Assembly: GCA_949361645.1 (NCBI GenBank)
Contig: OX442423.1
Coordinates: 282,463 to 346,462 of the forward strand
Direction: 5' to 3'
Length of the DNA: 64,000 nucleotides
Origin: Spongilla lacustris
Lineage: Eukaryota; Porifera; Demospongiae; Spongillida; Spongillidae
Shown here: piece by piece, positions 1 through 10,640 of the stretch
How positions within the stretch are numbered: the first letter of the stretch is position 1
Layout of the letters: each line of letters opens with the position of its first letter
Program-made: the position numbers and the translations under genes
The notes under the pieces: model-generated
Database searches by the model: none
The model's input: the letters and a program-made list of their open reading frames with translations, nothing else
Told to the model about the DNA's origin: nothing

Positions 1-204
1 GAGGGAGGGAGGGAGGGGGTACATGTAGGTACATGTAGAGTACTTAGGTGTCAAGCTAGAAGGGAGGAAATGTATGACAACAAACGTGCTTACTGTATGT
101 GTGTGATGTTATTGTCAAGCGGCCTTTGTGTATAGTAAACAGGAGACCAACCTCCTACCATACACACTTACAATGAGTACACTTTCAGTACAAGAAACAA
201 GCAG

Positions 205-810
205 CACCCTCACCACATACACTACACCCTCACAATGTACACACTACACCCTCACCATGTACACTACACCCTACACCCTCACCATGTACACTACACCCTC
301 ACCACATACACTACACCCTCACCACATACACTACACCCTCACAATGTACACTACACCCTCACAATGTACACACTACACCCTCACCACATACACTACACCC
401 TCACTATGTACACTACACCCTCACAACTTACACATTACACCCTCACTGTACACTACACCCTTACCACATACACTACACCCTCACCACATACACTACACCC
501 TCACCACACACTACACCCTCACCATGTACACACTACACTCTCACCATGTACACACTACACCCTCACCATGTACACTACACCCTCACAATGTACATATTAC
601 ACCCTCACCATGTACACTACACCCTCACTACACCCTTACCACATACACTACACCCTTACCACGTACACTACACCTTCACCATATACACACTACACCCTCA
701 CCATGTACAGTCACACTACACTCTCACCATGTACACTACACCCTCACCATGTACAAACTACACCCTCACCATATACACACTACACCCTCACCATGTACAG
801 TCACACTACA
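205..810. repeat. 20-bp minisatellite
   Basis: A tandem array of a unit near CTACACCCTCACCATGTACA with variant copies (ACATA or ACAATG in place of CCATG, and short deletions). It lies about 1.1 kb beyond the PINX1 stop codon. Open frames across it only reflect a stop-free repeat and show no protein features. Confidence 0.93.
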
Positions 811-1780
811 TAACAATCTCACACACGTACACCACACTATACAAGTCACACACTTGTAAGTAACACACTATGCAACAGTCACACACATGCACACACACCC
901 TCATCCCCAACTCTCCCACCTGACCCAAACGCAAAACTATGTCATTGTTACATACACACACTGTACTGTGTGGGTAATGACACTGTTCAATTACAAACTA
1001 AATTCCTCTGGTACAACATTGTCAAACACTGCATTCTCCTGAGCCAAATAGTAATGTAGAGCAATAAACAGGTAGTGCAGATTAAAAATCGAGAGTGTGG
1101 TGGAACCGTGTGGCTATGCATGTGAAAGATGCTGACCTCCACTGGGGGGAGGGGAGGGGGAAGGGGATGGGGGAGGGGAGGGGAGAGGGGGGAGGAGAGG
1201 ACATGCACTAAACACCATGGGCACAGGACACGAGATCCGTGTACACTACAATTTACTGTACACATTAAACACTTTTAATCCTCTAAACTAACATTATCAT
1301 GACAATAAACGCGTCAGGCCACGCCCACCTACCATCTCAAACATCAACCCTAATAGTGTGTACTCTGAGGACGAGCTCTTATTCCCTCCCCTCGACATAA
1401 GCAACGAGGGTGGCAACCCAGCAAGCACATTTCATGCGGGAGAGAAATAGAGAGCTTTATTCTTACGTAGCTCTACCTGGCCCGTTCAGCCGCACGTATG
1501 CTTTTTAGGCACGCTCGTTTTACGTATGTTCCAGCGTGGATGCCTTCTAAACGCAATCTCGTGTGGTTTCCGTGCAACATACACACCGGTCAATGCAACA
1601 ACTATGTAGGCCTACCAAAACCACTGGAACGCCAACTTGGCGTTTCACATGCACGCAAACGTGAAATTTGCTTATCAGCCTGCCCATAGAAGCGGTAGAC
1701 TTACGCGCTGTTTTGGTCCATCTTCTTACGCTTCCTAATTGCAACCGGTCACCTCGCCCGACAAAGGAGAAAATAAGCCT
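811..1780. other. Intergenic sequence, no gene recognised
   Basis: CA-rich sequence follows the minisatellite, then a G-rich tract at about 1139-1200 (runs of GGGGA), then ordinary unique sequence. Short ORFs on both strands lack recognisable domains or splice-consistent extension. The part nearest 1780 is probably beyond the PINX1 3' UTR. Confidence 0.6.
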
Positions 1781-1786
1781 TTTATT
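1781..1786 (-). terminator. Candidate PINX1 polyadenylation signal
   Basis: AATAAA on the minus strand, about 104 bases downstream of the PINX1 stop codon at 1890. The position suits a short 3' UTR. No transcript evidence is available. Confidence 0.5.
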
Positions 1787-1889
1787 TTTAGGCCGTGACG
1801 ATACGCTATAGTCGGGGCATGCAATTGCGTATGACGTCCTCACGTGATGTACTAGGTGTGGTTAACGAAATTAATATTCTTATTCATTA

Positions 1890-4800
1890 TTACGTAGTAC
1901 ATGTATCGCCATGTTTGGCCCTACGGCGCTTTCTCTTTGCATCCCTATCGACTTCTTTCGGTTCATCGTCCGCGCACGTTCCGGCAACAACAGGCGAAAT
2001 GGTTTCCACAAGTGGTTCCTTCTTCTTGTTCGCTATCTCGAGACGTTTAGCTGAAAAATAGTCGTGGACACTCAGTTTCCTCGTGATGGTTGGTATCCCG
2101 TGGCTAATGAGCGGCTGTTCCACTGAGCCGTTCGAAAAGTCATTGCCAATGCTGCCCGGATCCAATGGCGGCGTCTCCTGCTTTCGATCCCGGCGAAGTT
2201 TCTTCCTACCAAAAATACAGTTCATATCTTCTTCCGTCTTGCTGGATAAGTCCTTGCACTGGAGAAACTTCTTATATCTAAAAGGATATAGTTCCATGAG
2301 GGAAAGGGACATATAGTTAACGTTCTACACGATATATCCACGTGCCCTTAACAACAACTAACACACTTTTTTGCAGGCACACAAGGCAAGAGCAAACTAC
2401 ATGCACGTATTCTTATCTCCCCCTCGGAGATATACAAGAACAGTGAACATAAGGCCACTCCCAAGTGGTAATCCTGTTTCTCATCCGGCCATTATTGATT
2501 TTTCGATTTTCAGCATCTCGGAAACCGCGGGTGTGGCTTATTCACTAGAATGTGTTATATGCATTTTCTAACGCAAAACCTATTTTCAAATCAATGCCCA
2601 TAAAACACTGAAGAGAAGTAACAAAACACTACGCAATGAGGCTCAGAAATGCTTGCAAACATCGCAAAGTGGAAGGTATTGCTGAAAACCCACATTTCCA
2701 ATCATTGCATGGTTCAGCACAGGATTAGTACACACATATAGTACAGTTACAGGCTCCCTACATGAAATATTTACGACAGCCTATTTTCCCAAGTAATCAT
2801 GAAGTATTTCTTCAAGCTCCAATGCTAGCAACCTTTGCTTGGAGTACATTGCTTGCACTGTCTCCTTGGAGTATCCAAGTAATTTATAAATGTCCCCACG
2901 AAGAAATTAAGCTGAATCCATGCCCCTTCTCAGTACATCCCTCACAGCCACATGAGCATGTATTTTGCACTGTTGATAGAAAATAATTGTTCAACAGTAC
3001 ATTCAGACACATCTCCTGCCAAAATTGTCCATGGAATGACAAGACTGTCGCTAGAACGCTGCAATTGATCAGTAGCTCCATTTTGAAAGGTTAATTAAAC
3101 CTTATTACGCATGTACAGTGCGCAGTTTCTGAAAAGCGGTTATTTTCAATAGTACATGCGGACAGGGGATTGGAAACAGGATTACAACTTGGGAGTGGCA
3201 AGCACCCATTGGCCATAGCACGGACCTTTTCCGCAACCAGTGGGTAGCCGTAGGCTCATAAAATCAACTATCACTTTTAATTAGTTGTAAGGTTTGCATA
3301 ACCTAGTTCTCTAGCCACATGTGCCGCAGTACGTCTTTCTATCGTACACGTGCCGTAACATAATTGCATTCCTCGACTTGGTCCACAGTTGATATATGCC
3401 ATTGCATTCTACCAGTGCATACCATATGCCATACATAGCTTTGCCCTGTATCATAACACAGCGGGTACCCATGCCATCCTGTATCATAACACAGTGGGTA
3501 CCCATGCCAACCTGTATCATAACACAGCGGGTACCCATGCCATCCTGTCATAATACAGCACCCGGGTACCCACACCATACACAGCTTTGCCCTGTATCAT
3601 AACACGACACCACAATGCACCCTTGCATCACAACACAGCAGCACGGGTACCCATGCCCATGCGGGTCACCTTACACCAGTTTCTTAGTCCCATGAGCTGT
3701 CTTGACTAGTTCCTTCGCCTTACACACCGGAGCTGTAGACCAATACATACAAATGGTGGTAACCATGGTGAAGATGTACATATAAGATAAGGACCCCCTC
3801 ATATATGTACTGAACCATCATACATATTGGAACCCCTCATACATATTGGAACCCCTCATACATATTGGAACCCCTCATACATATTATATATTACCCCCTC
3901 ATACATAACAAAACGGTCCTTCCCCCAGCCTTATTAGTCATGCATCATGATGACATGGTAAATCAAAACACCACAGCCAATCTGGAAGGACCGGTACTAG
4001 GTCTGTAATAACCACTGTAATAACCAGTACTAGGTCTGTAATAACCAGTACTAGGTCTGTAATAACCACTGTAATAACCAGTACTAGGTCTGTAATAACC
4101 AGTACTAGGTCTGTAATAACCAGTACTAGGTCTGTAATAACCAGTACTAGGTCTGTAATAACCAGTACTAGGTCTGTAATAACCAGTACTAGGTCTGTAA
4201 TAACCAGTACTAGGTCTGTAATAACCACTGTAATAACCAGTAATAGGTCAGTAATAACCAGTACTAGGTCTGTAATAACCAGTACTAGGTCTGTAATAAC
4301 CAGTACTAGGTCTGTAATAACCAGTACTAGGTCTGTAATAACCACTGTAATAACCAGTACTAGGTCAGTAATAACCAGTACTAGGTCTGTAATAACCAGT
4401 ACTAGGTCTGTAATAACCAGTACTAGGTCTGTAATAACCAGTACTAGGTCTGTAATAACCAGTACTAGGTCTGTAATAACCAGTACTAGGTCTGTAATAA
4501 CCAGTACTGGTCTGCAATAACCAGTACTGGTCTGTAAAAACCAGTACTAGGTCTTTAATAACCAGTACTGGTCTGCAATAACCAGTACTAGGTCTGTAAT
4601 AACCAGTACTGGTCTGCAATAACCAGTAATAGGTTTGCAATAACCAGTACTAGGTCTGTAATAACCAGTACTAGGTCTGTAATAACCAGTACTAGGTCTG
4701 TAATAACCAGTACTAGGTTTGCAATAACCAGTACTGGTCTGTAAAAACCAGTACTAGGTCTTTAATAACCAGTACTAGGTCTGTAATAGCAAGTACTAGG

Positions 4801-6673
4801 TCTGTAATAACCAGTACTAGGTTTGCAATAACCAGTACTGGTCTGTAATAACCAGTACTAGGTCTGTAATAACCAGTACTGGTCTGTAATAACCAGTACT
4901 AGGTCTGTAATAACCAGTACTGGTCTGTAATAACCAGTACTGGTTTGCAATAACCAGTACTAGGTCTGTAATAACCAGTACTAGGTCTGTAATAACCAGT
5001 ACTAGGTCTGTAATAACCAGTACTAGGTCTGTAATAACCAGTACTAGGTCTGTAATAACCAGTACTGGTCTGCAATAACCAGTACTAGGTCTGCAATAAC
5101 CAGTACTAGGTTTGCAATAACCAGTACTAAGTCTGTAATAACCAGTACTAGGTCTGTAATAACCAGTACTAGGTCTGTAATAACCAGTACTAGGTCTGTA
5201 ATAACCAGTACTAGGTCTGTAATAATCATTACTAGGTCTGTAATAACCAGTACTAGGTCTGCAATAACCAGTACTAGGCCTGTAATAACCAGTACTAGGT
5301 TTGCAATAACCAGTACTAGGTCTGTAATAACCAGTACTAGGTCTGTAATAACCAGTACTAGGTTTGCAATAACCAGTACTGGTCTGTAATAACCAGTACT
5401 AGGTCTGTAATAACCAGTACTAGGTCTGTAATAACCAGTACTGGTCTGTAATAACCAGTACTGGTCTGTAATAACCAGTAATAGGTCTGTAATAACCAGT
5501 ACTAGGTCTGTAATAACCAGTACTAGGTCTGTAATAACCAGTAATAGGTCAGTAATAACCAGTACTAGGTCTGTAATAACCAGTAATAGGTCAGTAATAA
5601 CCAGTACTAGGTCAGTAATAACCAGTACTAGGTCTGTAATAACCAGTACTAGGTCTGTAATAACCAGTACTAGGTCTGTAATAACCAGTACTAGGTCTGT
5701 AATAACCAGTAATAGGTCAGTAATAACCAGTACTAGGTCTGTAATAACCAGTAATAGGTCAGTAATAACCGGTACTAGGTCTGTAATAACCAGTACTAGG
5801 TTTGCAATAACCAGTAACAGGTCTGTAATAACCAGTAATAGGTCAGTAATAACCAGTACTAGGTCTGTAATAACCAGTAATAGGTCAGTAATAACCAGTA
5901 CTAGGTCTGTAATAACCAGTACTAGGTCTGTAATAACCAGTAATAGGTCAGTACTAGGTTTGTAAAAGTTTTTGCATTAATATAATATACCCACATACAA
6001 CTCTTGTACTAACATTACTGTATACCCATCCATCAGACAGGCAAATACATTTATCATCCTGCAATATTATCCTCACCAAACATAGGAGTACTCCATTACA
6101 TAGGGGCCGTCATTACCACAGAACATTGGCTACCCACCAGAAATGGTACATACCAGGGTCATCTCCATCTTGTTTCTGGGCATTAAGCTGTGCTAGGAGG
6201 TCTTCAAAGGCGTCTTGATGACCGATCCAATCATCTCCATGTGTCTTTGATCCCATACCTGGAGTCATGGTGATGGCCAATAAACATGCTCAATCCGCTT
6301 CAATTAAATTTACAGATTAAGAACGCAGATGATTGCCATATGGAATGAATCCAATACCATTTGTTAGACGTATTTTGGTGATTTATGGATCACGTGACAC
6401 TCACCGCTGTTGTCGCGCTTTTTCTTTATTTTCACGAAGTCAGTATCACCTGCCTCGTTTATTCCCAGCCCCTTCCCATCCATCCAGCCCATCTTCTCCA
6501 ACATGCGATAGCCGTACTTCTTTGTGTCTATCAACAGGCCAGTGAGGGTTAAATGGTTGACCCACGCTGTGCGCATGCTACAATGCCCCCTGCAACTTGC
6601 CTCTCGCCCACGCCACATTACGCGGATCTTCGGACCATTTCTCGCGGCGCTTCGGTTCAGCTAACATCGCCAT
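1890..6673 (-). CDS. PINX1: PINX1-like G-patch protein (PIN2/TERF1-interacting telomerase inhibitor 1), 5 exons
   Basis: Five minus-strand exons join in phase: 6673-6601, 6527-6405, 6258-6154, 3732-3675 and 2277-1890, giving 747 nt (248 aa). The N-terminus MAMLAEPKRREKW, the G-patch (about residues 27-72, core RMLEKMGWMDGKGLG), the GDDWIGHQDAF block and the CKDLSSKTEEDMNCIFG block match PINX1 in order. In known animals PINX1 is a nucleolar/telomere protein that binds TRF1 and TERT and acts in rRNA processing. Intron 1 has a GC donor (AGAG|GCAAGT). The third intron carries a roughly 2-kb minisatellite. At 248 aa it is shorter than the human protein (328 aa); the basic C-terminal tail is short, so the human telomerase-inhibitory segment has no obvious counterpart. 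Exon 4 (58 bp) is the least certain, but both its junctions keep phase and the join reads LVYKKF as expected. Confidence 0.9.
3429..3660. repeat. Minisatellite of about 32 bp with GGGTACCCATGCC core
   Basis: Five to six imperfect copies containing TGTATCATAACACAGCGGGT followed by ACCCATGCC. They lie between PINX1 exons 4 and 5, about 15 bases beyond the donor of exon 4. Confidence 0.85.
3798..3905. repeat. Short tandem repeat CCCCTCATACATATTGGAA
   Basis: About five copies of a 19-20 bp unit in the PINX1 intron, just upstream of exon 4 on the minus strand. Confidence 0.8.
3990..5962. repeat. Large 21-bp minisatellite inside PINX1 intron 3
   Basis: Roughly 95 copies of a 20-21 bp unit (AATAACCAGTACTAGGTCTG plus T), with variants GGTCAG, TTTGCAA and loss of one A. 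The 21-bp period keeps some frames open, which produces spurious VLVITDL-type ORFs. The array fills most of the intron between exons 3 and 4. Confidence 0.97.
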
Positions 6674-6773
6674 GCTTGACTACATGCACGGAGCAAGTAC
6701 GTACGCGCGCCACGGCAATATCCGGTTACCATTACATCATTTGTTTTTGGGTACTCTCCGATACATAATTACG

Positions 6774-8021
6774 TCACACTTTATGAGCCGCCTTCCGAAC
6801 AGGTCTGTGCGCAACATTGTTCGGTGTCCAGGGCCCCAGGCTGTCACTAGCATAGTAGTCCATGGGGTACACCTCCTGCCAAGACGCTTGGCGGAGGGCA
6901 ACGGTCGCCTCGTAAGTTGTGAGCAGTGGTTTTCTGAATGCCGTACCCCAGTCGATAGACAGACGGGGGCAGGCCACTTGGACCCACGCGTCCACCTCGT
7001 CGAACAGTGCCAACTTGTCAGGGAAAATCTCCGACAGAAGCACGGTCACGTGCTCGACACCGGCCGCGTCCATAACGGCCTTCACGCTTCGCAGGACGTC
7101 TGGGCTACCTTGACGACCGAGCGTTCCGAGAATGAGACCAAATCGCTTGGCGCCCATCGCCTGGGCTATGGCCTGGCGCCTGTCTGATTGCATCCTCGCG
7201 TGGTCGTACCACTCGCGTGAGAAGATCTTGCTGTAGGGGTCGTAGCGATATGCGGCAATGCTCGGGTTGGAAATCATAATAGACTCGAGGTGAAACCGCC
7301 CGTCGCCTATATACACGACGGCATCCGCGGGCTGCGTCAACTTTGGCGACGTGCAGCCGAGAATTTCCCCCGGGGACAGAGGTCTGCACTGCGGCACAAT
7401 CACTTTGTAGGCATCCTGGAGTTGTTGCGATATGCTTTGCAGGGAGGCAACAAACTGAATGGTCCCTACCAAGGCAAGCGACGAACCGGCTTCGAAGTTA
7501 TGCCGGAGGGTGTCGATCACGTGCTGGCTATCGATCTTGATATCCACGAACACGTAAAGCATTTTGATCAGAGTGGTGTCGATGGGCACGAGGCAGCTGT
7601 GGCCGTAGTGAACCATGTAGTCCGCGCCCAAAGCCCTAGCAGTAAAGTCGTCAACGCAGCAGGCGCCATACGTGACGTCACCCATGATGATCGTCTCGGC
7701 GCCGGTGAACTCCTGAATGACGTCAGCAATGGTGCAGGCGAACATTAGAAGACCTTCAGGAAACTGGAGCGCCACCCGCTTGGCACCTGCCTGCTTCACC
7801 CTCCACACAGTCTTGTGCACCTCGAAGTTGTAGTTACCGGGTAGGGCACTAATGGCCGCGTTCAACCTGTGGTCGTTGAGTATCTCTTCCGGGATGTGAG
7901 TAGCCGCCCGGTTTAGCGAGGACGCTCCCTGCCCTCTGTGAACCATTTCGGTGCAAGACTCGCTTGGTCGGACGAACCGCTTTCTCGTCCCCTGTGCCGC
8001 AGATATGCACGTCGGGTCCAT
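6774..8021 (-). CDS. DPH1: DPH1, 2-(3-amino-3-carboxypropyl)histidine synthase subunit 1 (diphthamide step 1)
   Basis: A single 415-aa exon. DPH1 with DPH2 forms the radical-SAM-like [4Fe-4S] enzyme that transfers a 3-amino-3-carboxypropyl group from SAM to the target histidine of eEF2 in the cytosol. The three conserved cluster cysteines are visible: C121 in [12 protein letters not shown]223 in ILGCTSP and C351 in [13 protein letters not shown]. Other hallmarks are [23 protein letters not shown] and the [11 protein letters not shown] block. Length is close to the family norm (about 410-440 aa). The first ATG is taken as the start and lies 59 bp from the NTMT1 start on the other strand, so a shared promoter is likely. 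The stop lies only 100 bp upstream of the PINX1 start on the same strand. Confidence 0.95.
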   Translation of the reverse strand: MDPTCISAAQGTRKRFVRPSESCTEMVHRGQGASSLNRAATHIPEEILNDHRLNAAISALPGNYNFEVHKTVWRVKQAGAKRVALQFPEGLLMFACTIADVIQEFTGAETIIMGDVTYGACCVDDFTARALGADYMVHYGHSCLVPIDTTLIKMLYVFVDIKIDSQHVIDTLRHNFEAGSSLALVGTIQFVASLQSISQQLQDAYKVIVPQCRPLSPGEILGCTSPKLTQPADAVVYIGDGRFHLESIMISNPSIAAYRYDPYSKIFSREWYDHARMQSDRRQAIAQAMGAKRFGLILGTLGRQGSPDVLRSVKAVMDAAGVEHVTVLLSEIFPDKLALFDEVDAWVQVACPRLSIDWGTAFRKPLLTTYEATVALRQASWQEVYPMDYYASDSLGPWTPNNVAHRPVRKAAHKV

Positions 8022-8080
8022 GGAGTACTATGGAATATGTAAAGATTTACGGATATTTGGGTTCAATAAGGCGGGACTTG
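8022..8080. promoter_or_regulatory. Bidirectional promoter between DPH1 and NTMT1
   Basis: The start codons of two divergent genes are 59 bp apart, so both promoters and 5' UTRs must overlap or fall inside the opposite gene. The NTMT1 frame is open upstream and has another ATG at about 8030, but family alignment favours 8081. No TATA-like element is apparent. Confidence 0.6.
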
Positions 8081-8871
8081 ATGGCTGAGGACGGTCTGGA
8101 CAAAGATTCCTTTTACCACGACGCACAGTCATATTGGGAGGTGAGGTCGAACGCTGGTGTTGCAGTCGATCGGGCGGGGTCAATAAATCTTGCTTCTGCT
8201 AGCCAGCCAGCAAGTAGTAATAGCTGCCCCGTGCAATTACCTCATCCACTATTATAATTTTGCCACGTCTTGTTTTTAGAATGTTCCCTCGACAGTGGAA
8301 GGCGTGATGGGCGGATTTGGTCGCCTCTCCCGCCTAGATATCAAGTGCTCCAAGGAGTTCCTGCTGCCCTTCATACAGGTACAGCCACCAGAGGTTATCT
8401 CAAGGGGTGTTGGTGTGTTATGTAATCTTCCCCCAACCCCCAGGGACCCGGAGCTAACACCAAGCCTGTCCGTGCACTTGGTAACATATTAGAGGCATTG
8501 GGGGGGGAGGGGGAGGGGTGGGGGAGGGGGGGATGTGCTCTACATTAAACTGTATTCATTTTGAAACAGATTGTGGTGCTGGCATAGGGCGTGTCTCTAA
8601 GCTCCTATTGCTTCCACTGTTCTCAGAGGTGGACCTTGTGGAACAGAACCCAGCCTTCCTAGAGAAGGCTAAAGTATACCTGGTGAGAGACTGTGGCATT
8701 GGGGGAAGGGAGGAAGGGGTGGGGGATTGGAGGGGGAATGGATTAGAGGCATTCGTACTGAAGTATTAAGGGTTAGACATAGATTATAATTAGGACCCAA
8801 ACCTTACCTTAAGTGCAGCAGCTGTCATTGATGTTATTCCACCTGTGAACCACCCACATGTACCATCTATT

Positions 8872-8909
<38 letters not shown>

Positions 8910-10022
8910 GGCACTCATTCAGAAAGCTGATGTTGCATCACATGTGAAAAATTACTATGCTGTTGGACTACAAGTGAGTGTGGAATGAGGGGTGTGAGTG
9001 TTGGGGTGAGGGATGTGTGTCAGAAGTGGTTAATTACATGTGGGGAGGGATTGAAAATAATGTATAAATCGGCACCCAATGTGACCCCCCAATGTGACCA
9101 CCCAATGTACAAATCAAGATCAGTTTTAAATTCAATGCATAGTGAGATCATATACTCGTGAGGTACATACATGTACTACATTAATGTGTGAAGTGTGTGC
9201 CCGTGTGTCCTGTTATGTCATGGCTATGCCAATTTTGTGTGCACAGAACTTTACACCAACTGAAGCCTGGTATGATGTCATTTGGCTGCAGTGGGTGATG
9301 GCACATCTAACAGATGGTATGTTGTGTGTGTGGGGGGGGGGGGGGGGTATATACTGCAGCATATATGCCATAGCGGAGGTCCTTATATACTGCAGCATAT
9401 ATGCCATAGCGGAGGTCCTTATACTGCGGCATATATGCCATAGCGGAGGTCCTTATACTGCGGCATATATGCCATAGCGGAGGTCCTTATACTGCGGCAT
9501 ATATGCCATAGCGGAGGTCCTTATACTGCGGCATATATGCCATAGCGGAGGTCCTTATACTGCGGCATATATGCCATAGCGGAGGTCCTTATACTGCGGC
9601 ATATATGCCATAGCGGAGGTCCTTATACTGCGGCATATATGCCATAGCGGAGGTCCTTATACTGCGGCATATATGCCATAGCGGAGGTCCTTATACTGCG
9701 GCATATATGCCATAGCGGAGGTCCTTATACTGCGGCATATATGCCATAGCGGAGGTCCTTATACTGCGGCATATATGCCATAGCGGAGGTCCTTATACTG
9801 CAGCATTTCATTTTACCAGAGGACTTCATCGCGTTCATGAGACGGGCGATTGCTGCCCTCACTCCAAACGGACTTATCGTTGTCAAGGAAAACATTGCAA
9901 AAGATGAGGACATCTTTGAAGAAGATGACTCCTCCATTACTAGGTGAGGGGTGGGCTTCTTCATCTCTGCCTCTCACAAGAGCGTCATTGTCACTCATGC
10001 ATCTTGTACTCTCCTAATGTAC

Positions 10023-10053
<31 letters not shown>

Positions 10054-10197
10054 AGGTGTATGGAATCATATCACAGATTATTCTCAATTGCTGGCCTCAA
10101 GATTGTTAGACAAGATAACCAGACCAAGTTTCCAAAAGAGATGTACCAGATTACTATGTATGATCACATGATCACTATGTATGATCACTATGTATGA
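8081..10197 (+). CDS. NTMT1: NTMT1, alpha-N-terminal protein methyltransferase 1, 8 exons
   Basis: Exons 8081-8140, 8280-8378, 8444-8480, 8570-8682, 8923-8973, 9247-9316, 9820-9943 and 10056-10197 join in phase to 696 nt (231 aa; human NTMT1 is 223 aa). NTMT1 is a SAM-dependent enzyme that methylates the exposed alpha-amino group of X-Pro-Lys N-termini (RCC1, histone variants). Visible motifs are FYHDAQSYW at the start, MGGFGRLSRLDI, the SAM-binding DCGAGIGR (about residues 66-73), LLPLFSEVDLVEQ, WYDVIWLQWVMAHLTD and NGLIVVKENI. Intron 6 carries a 34-bp minisatellite and the last acceptor is a (TG)n TAG tract. The C-terminus ends in a short repeated TMYDH stretch not typical of the family, so the last 15 residues are less certain. 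Confidence 0.93.
8873..8908. repeat. (CA)n microsatellite
   Basis: About 17 CA units in NTMT1 intron 4, 14 bp upstream of the acceptor of exon 5. Confidence 0.95.
9345..9800. repeat. 34-bp minisatellite in NTMT1 intron 6
   Basis: About 13 nearly identical copies of a 34-bp unit containing GCATATATGCCATAGCGGAG and GTCCTTATACTGCG. The unit contains the palindrome GCATATATGC. The last copy grades into the pyrimidine tract and acceptor of exon 7 (TTTTACCAG at 9819). Confidence 0.97.
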
Positions 10198-10640
10198 TCA
10201 CATGATCACATTTATGTGCCACTTATTCACACAAGCAAACACATCACCACACCCACACCCACCCACACACTAACTGCATCCTCCTTATCCCCAGGTTTGC
10301 CTTGCAGCCTATGAAATCCGATGTTCATTCTACAGACTTCTCTTGATGTTTGTGTGTATTTGTGTTTGTATTTGTATAATTGTATGCTTTTCAACCGACT
10401 ATTGGTTATCATTAGCCGGCTCTACAGACCATGTCTGCTTATTGGCCTATCTCACTTTGTGATACTTTTATCTTGATCATGGCAGTAGGGTAACACCTGT
10501 CTAGGGTATGAGCATAGCAGCAAACACTGGGGGGAGGGGGGCTGGATATCCCATAGTTAAAACATTCACAGTTTCATGTATCATGCATAAACTTAACACA
10601 GTCCAATGTACATGTCTGCCACAGGGTGATCGATCAGCTG
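10198..10640. other. Convergent intergene, no gene
   Basis: Between the NTMT1 stop (+) and the stop of the fucosyltransferase-like gene (-). It holds GT/CA-rich sequence and short repeats of TATGATCACATGATCAC around 10150-10205. No canonical AATAAA was found on the plus strand. Confidence 0.6.

Noticed and set aside
128..863. 243-, 192- and 105-aa His/Thr/Tyr-rich ORFs
   Set aside because: Pure product of a 20-bp minisatellite in three frames.
3990..5962. CRIS­PR-like regular repeats
   Set aside because: Units are contiguous with no unique spacers, in an animal intron; this is a minisatellite.
8030..8080. Upstream in-frame ATG for NTMT1 (MEYVKIYGYLG…)
   Set aside because: It would leave only about 8 bp between the DPH1 and NTMT1 starts; the family alignment begins at MAEDGLDKDSFY.
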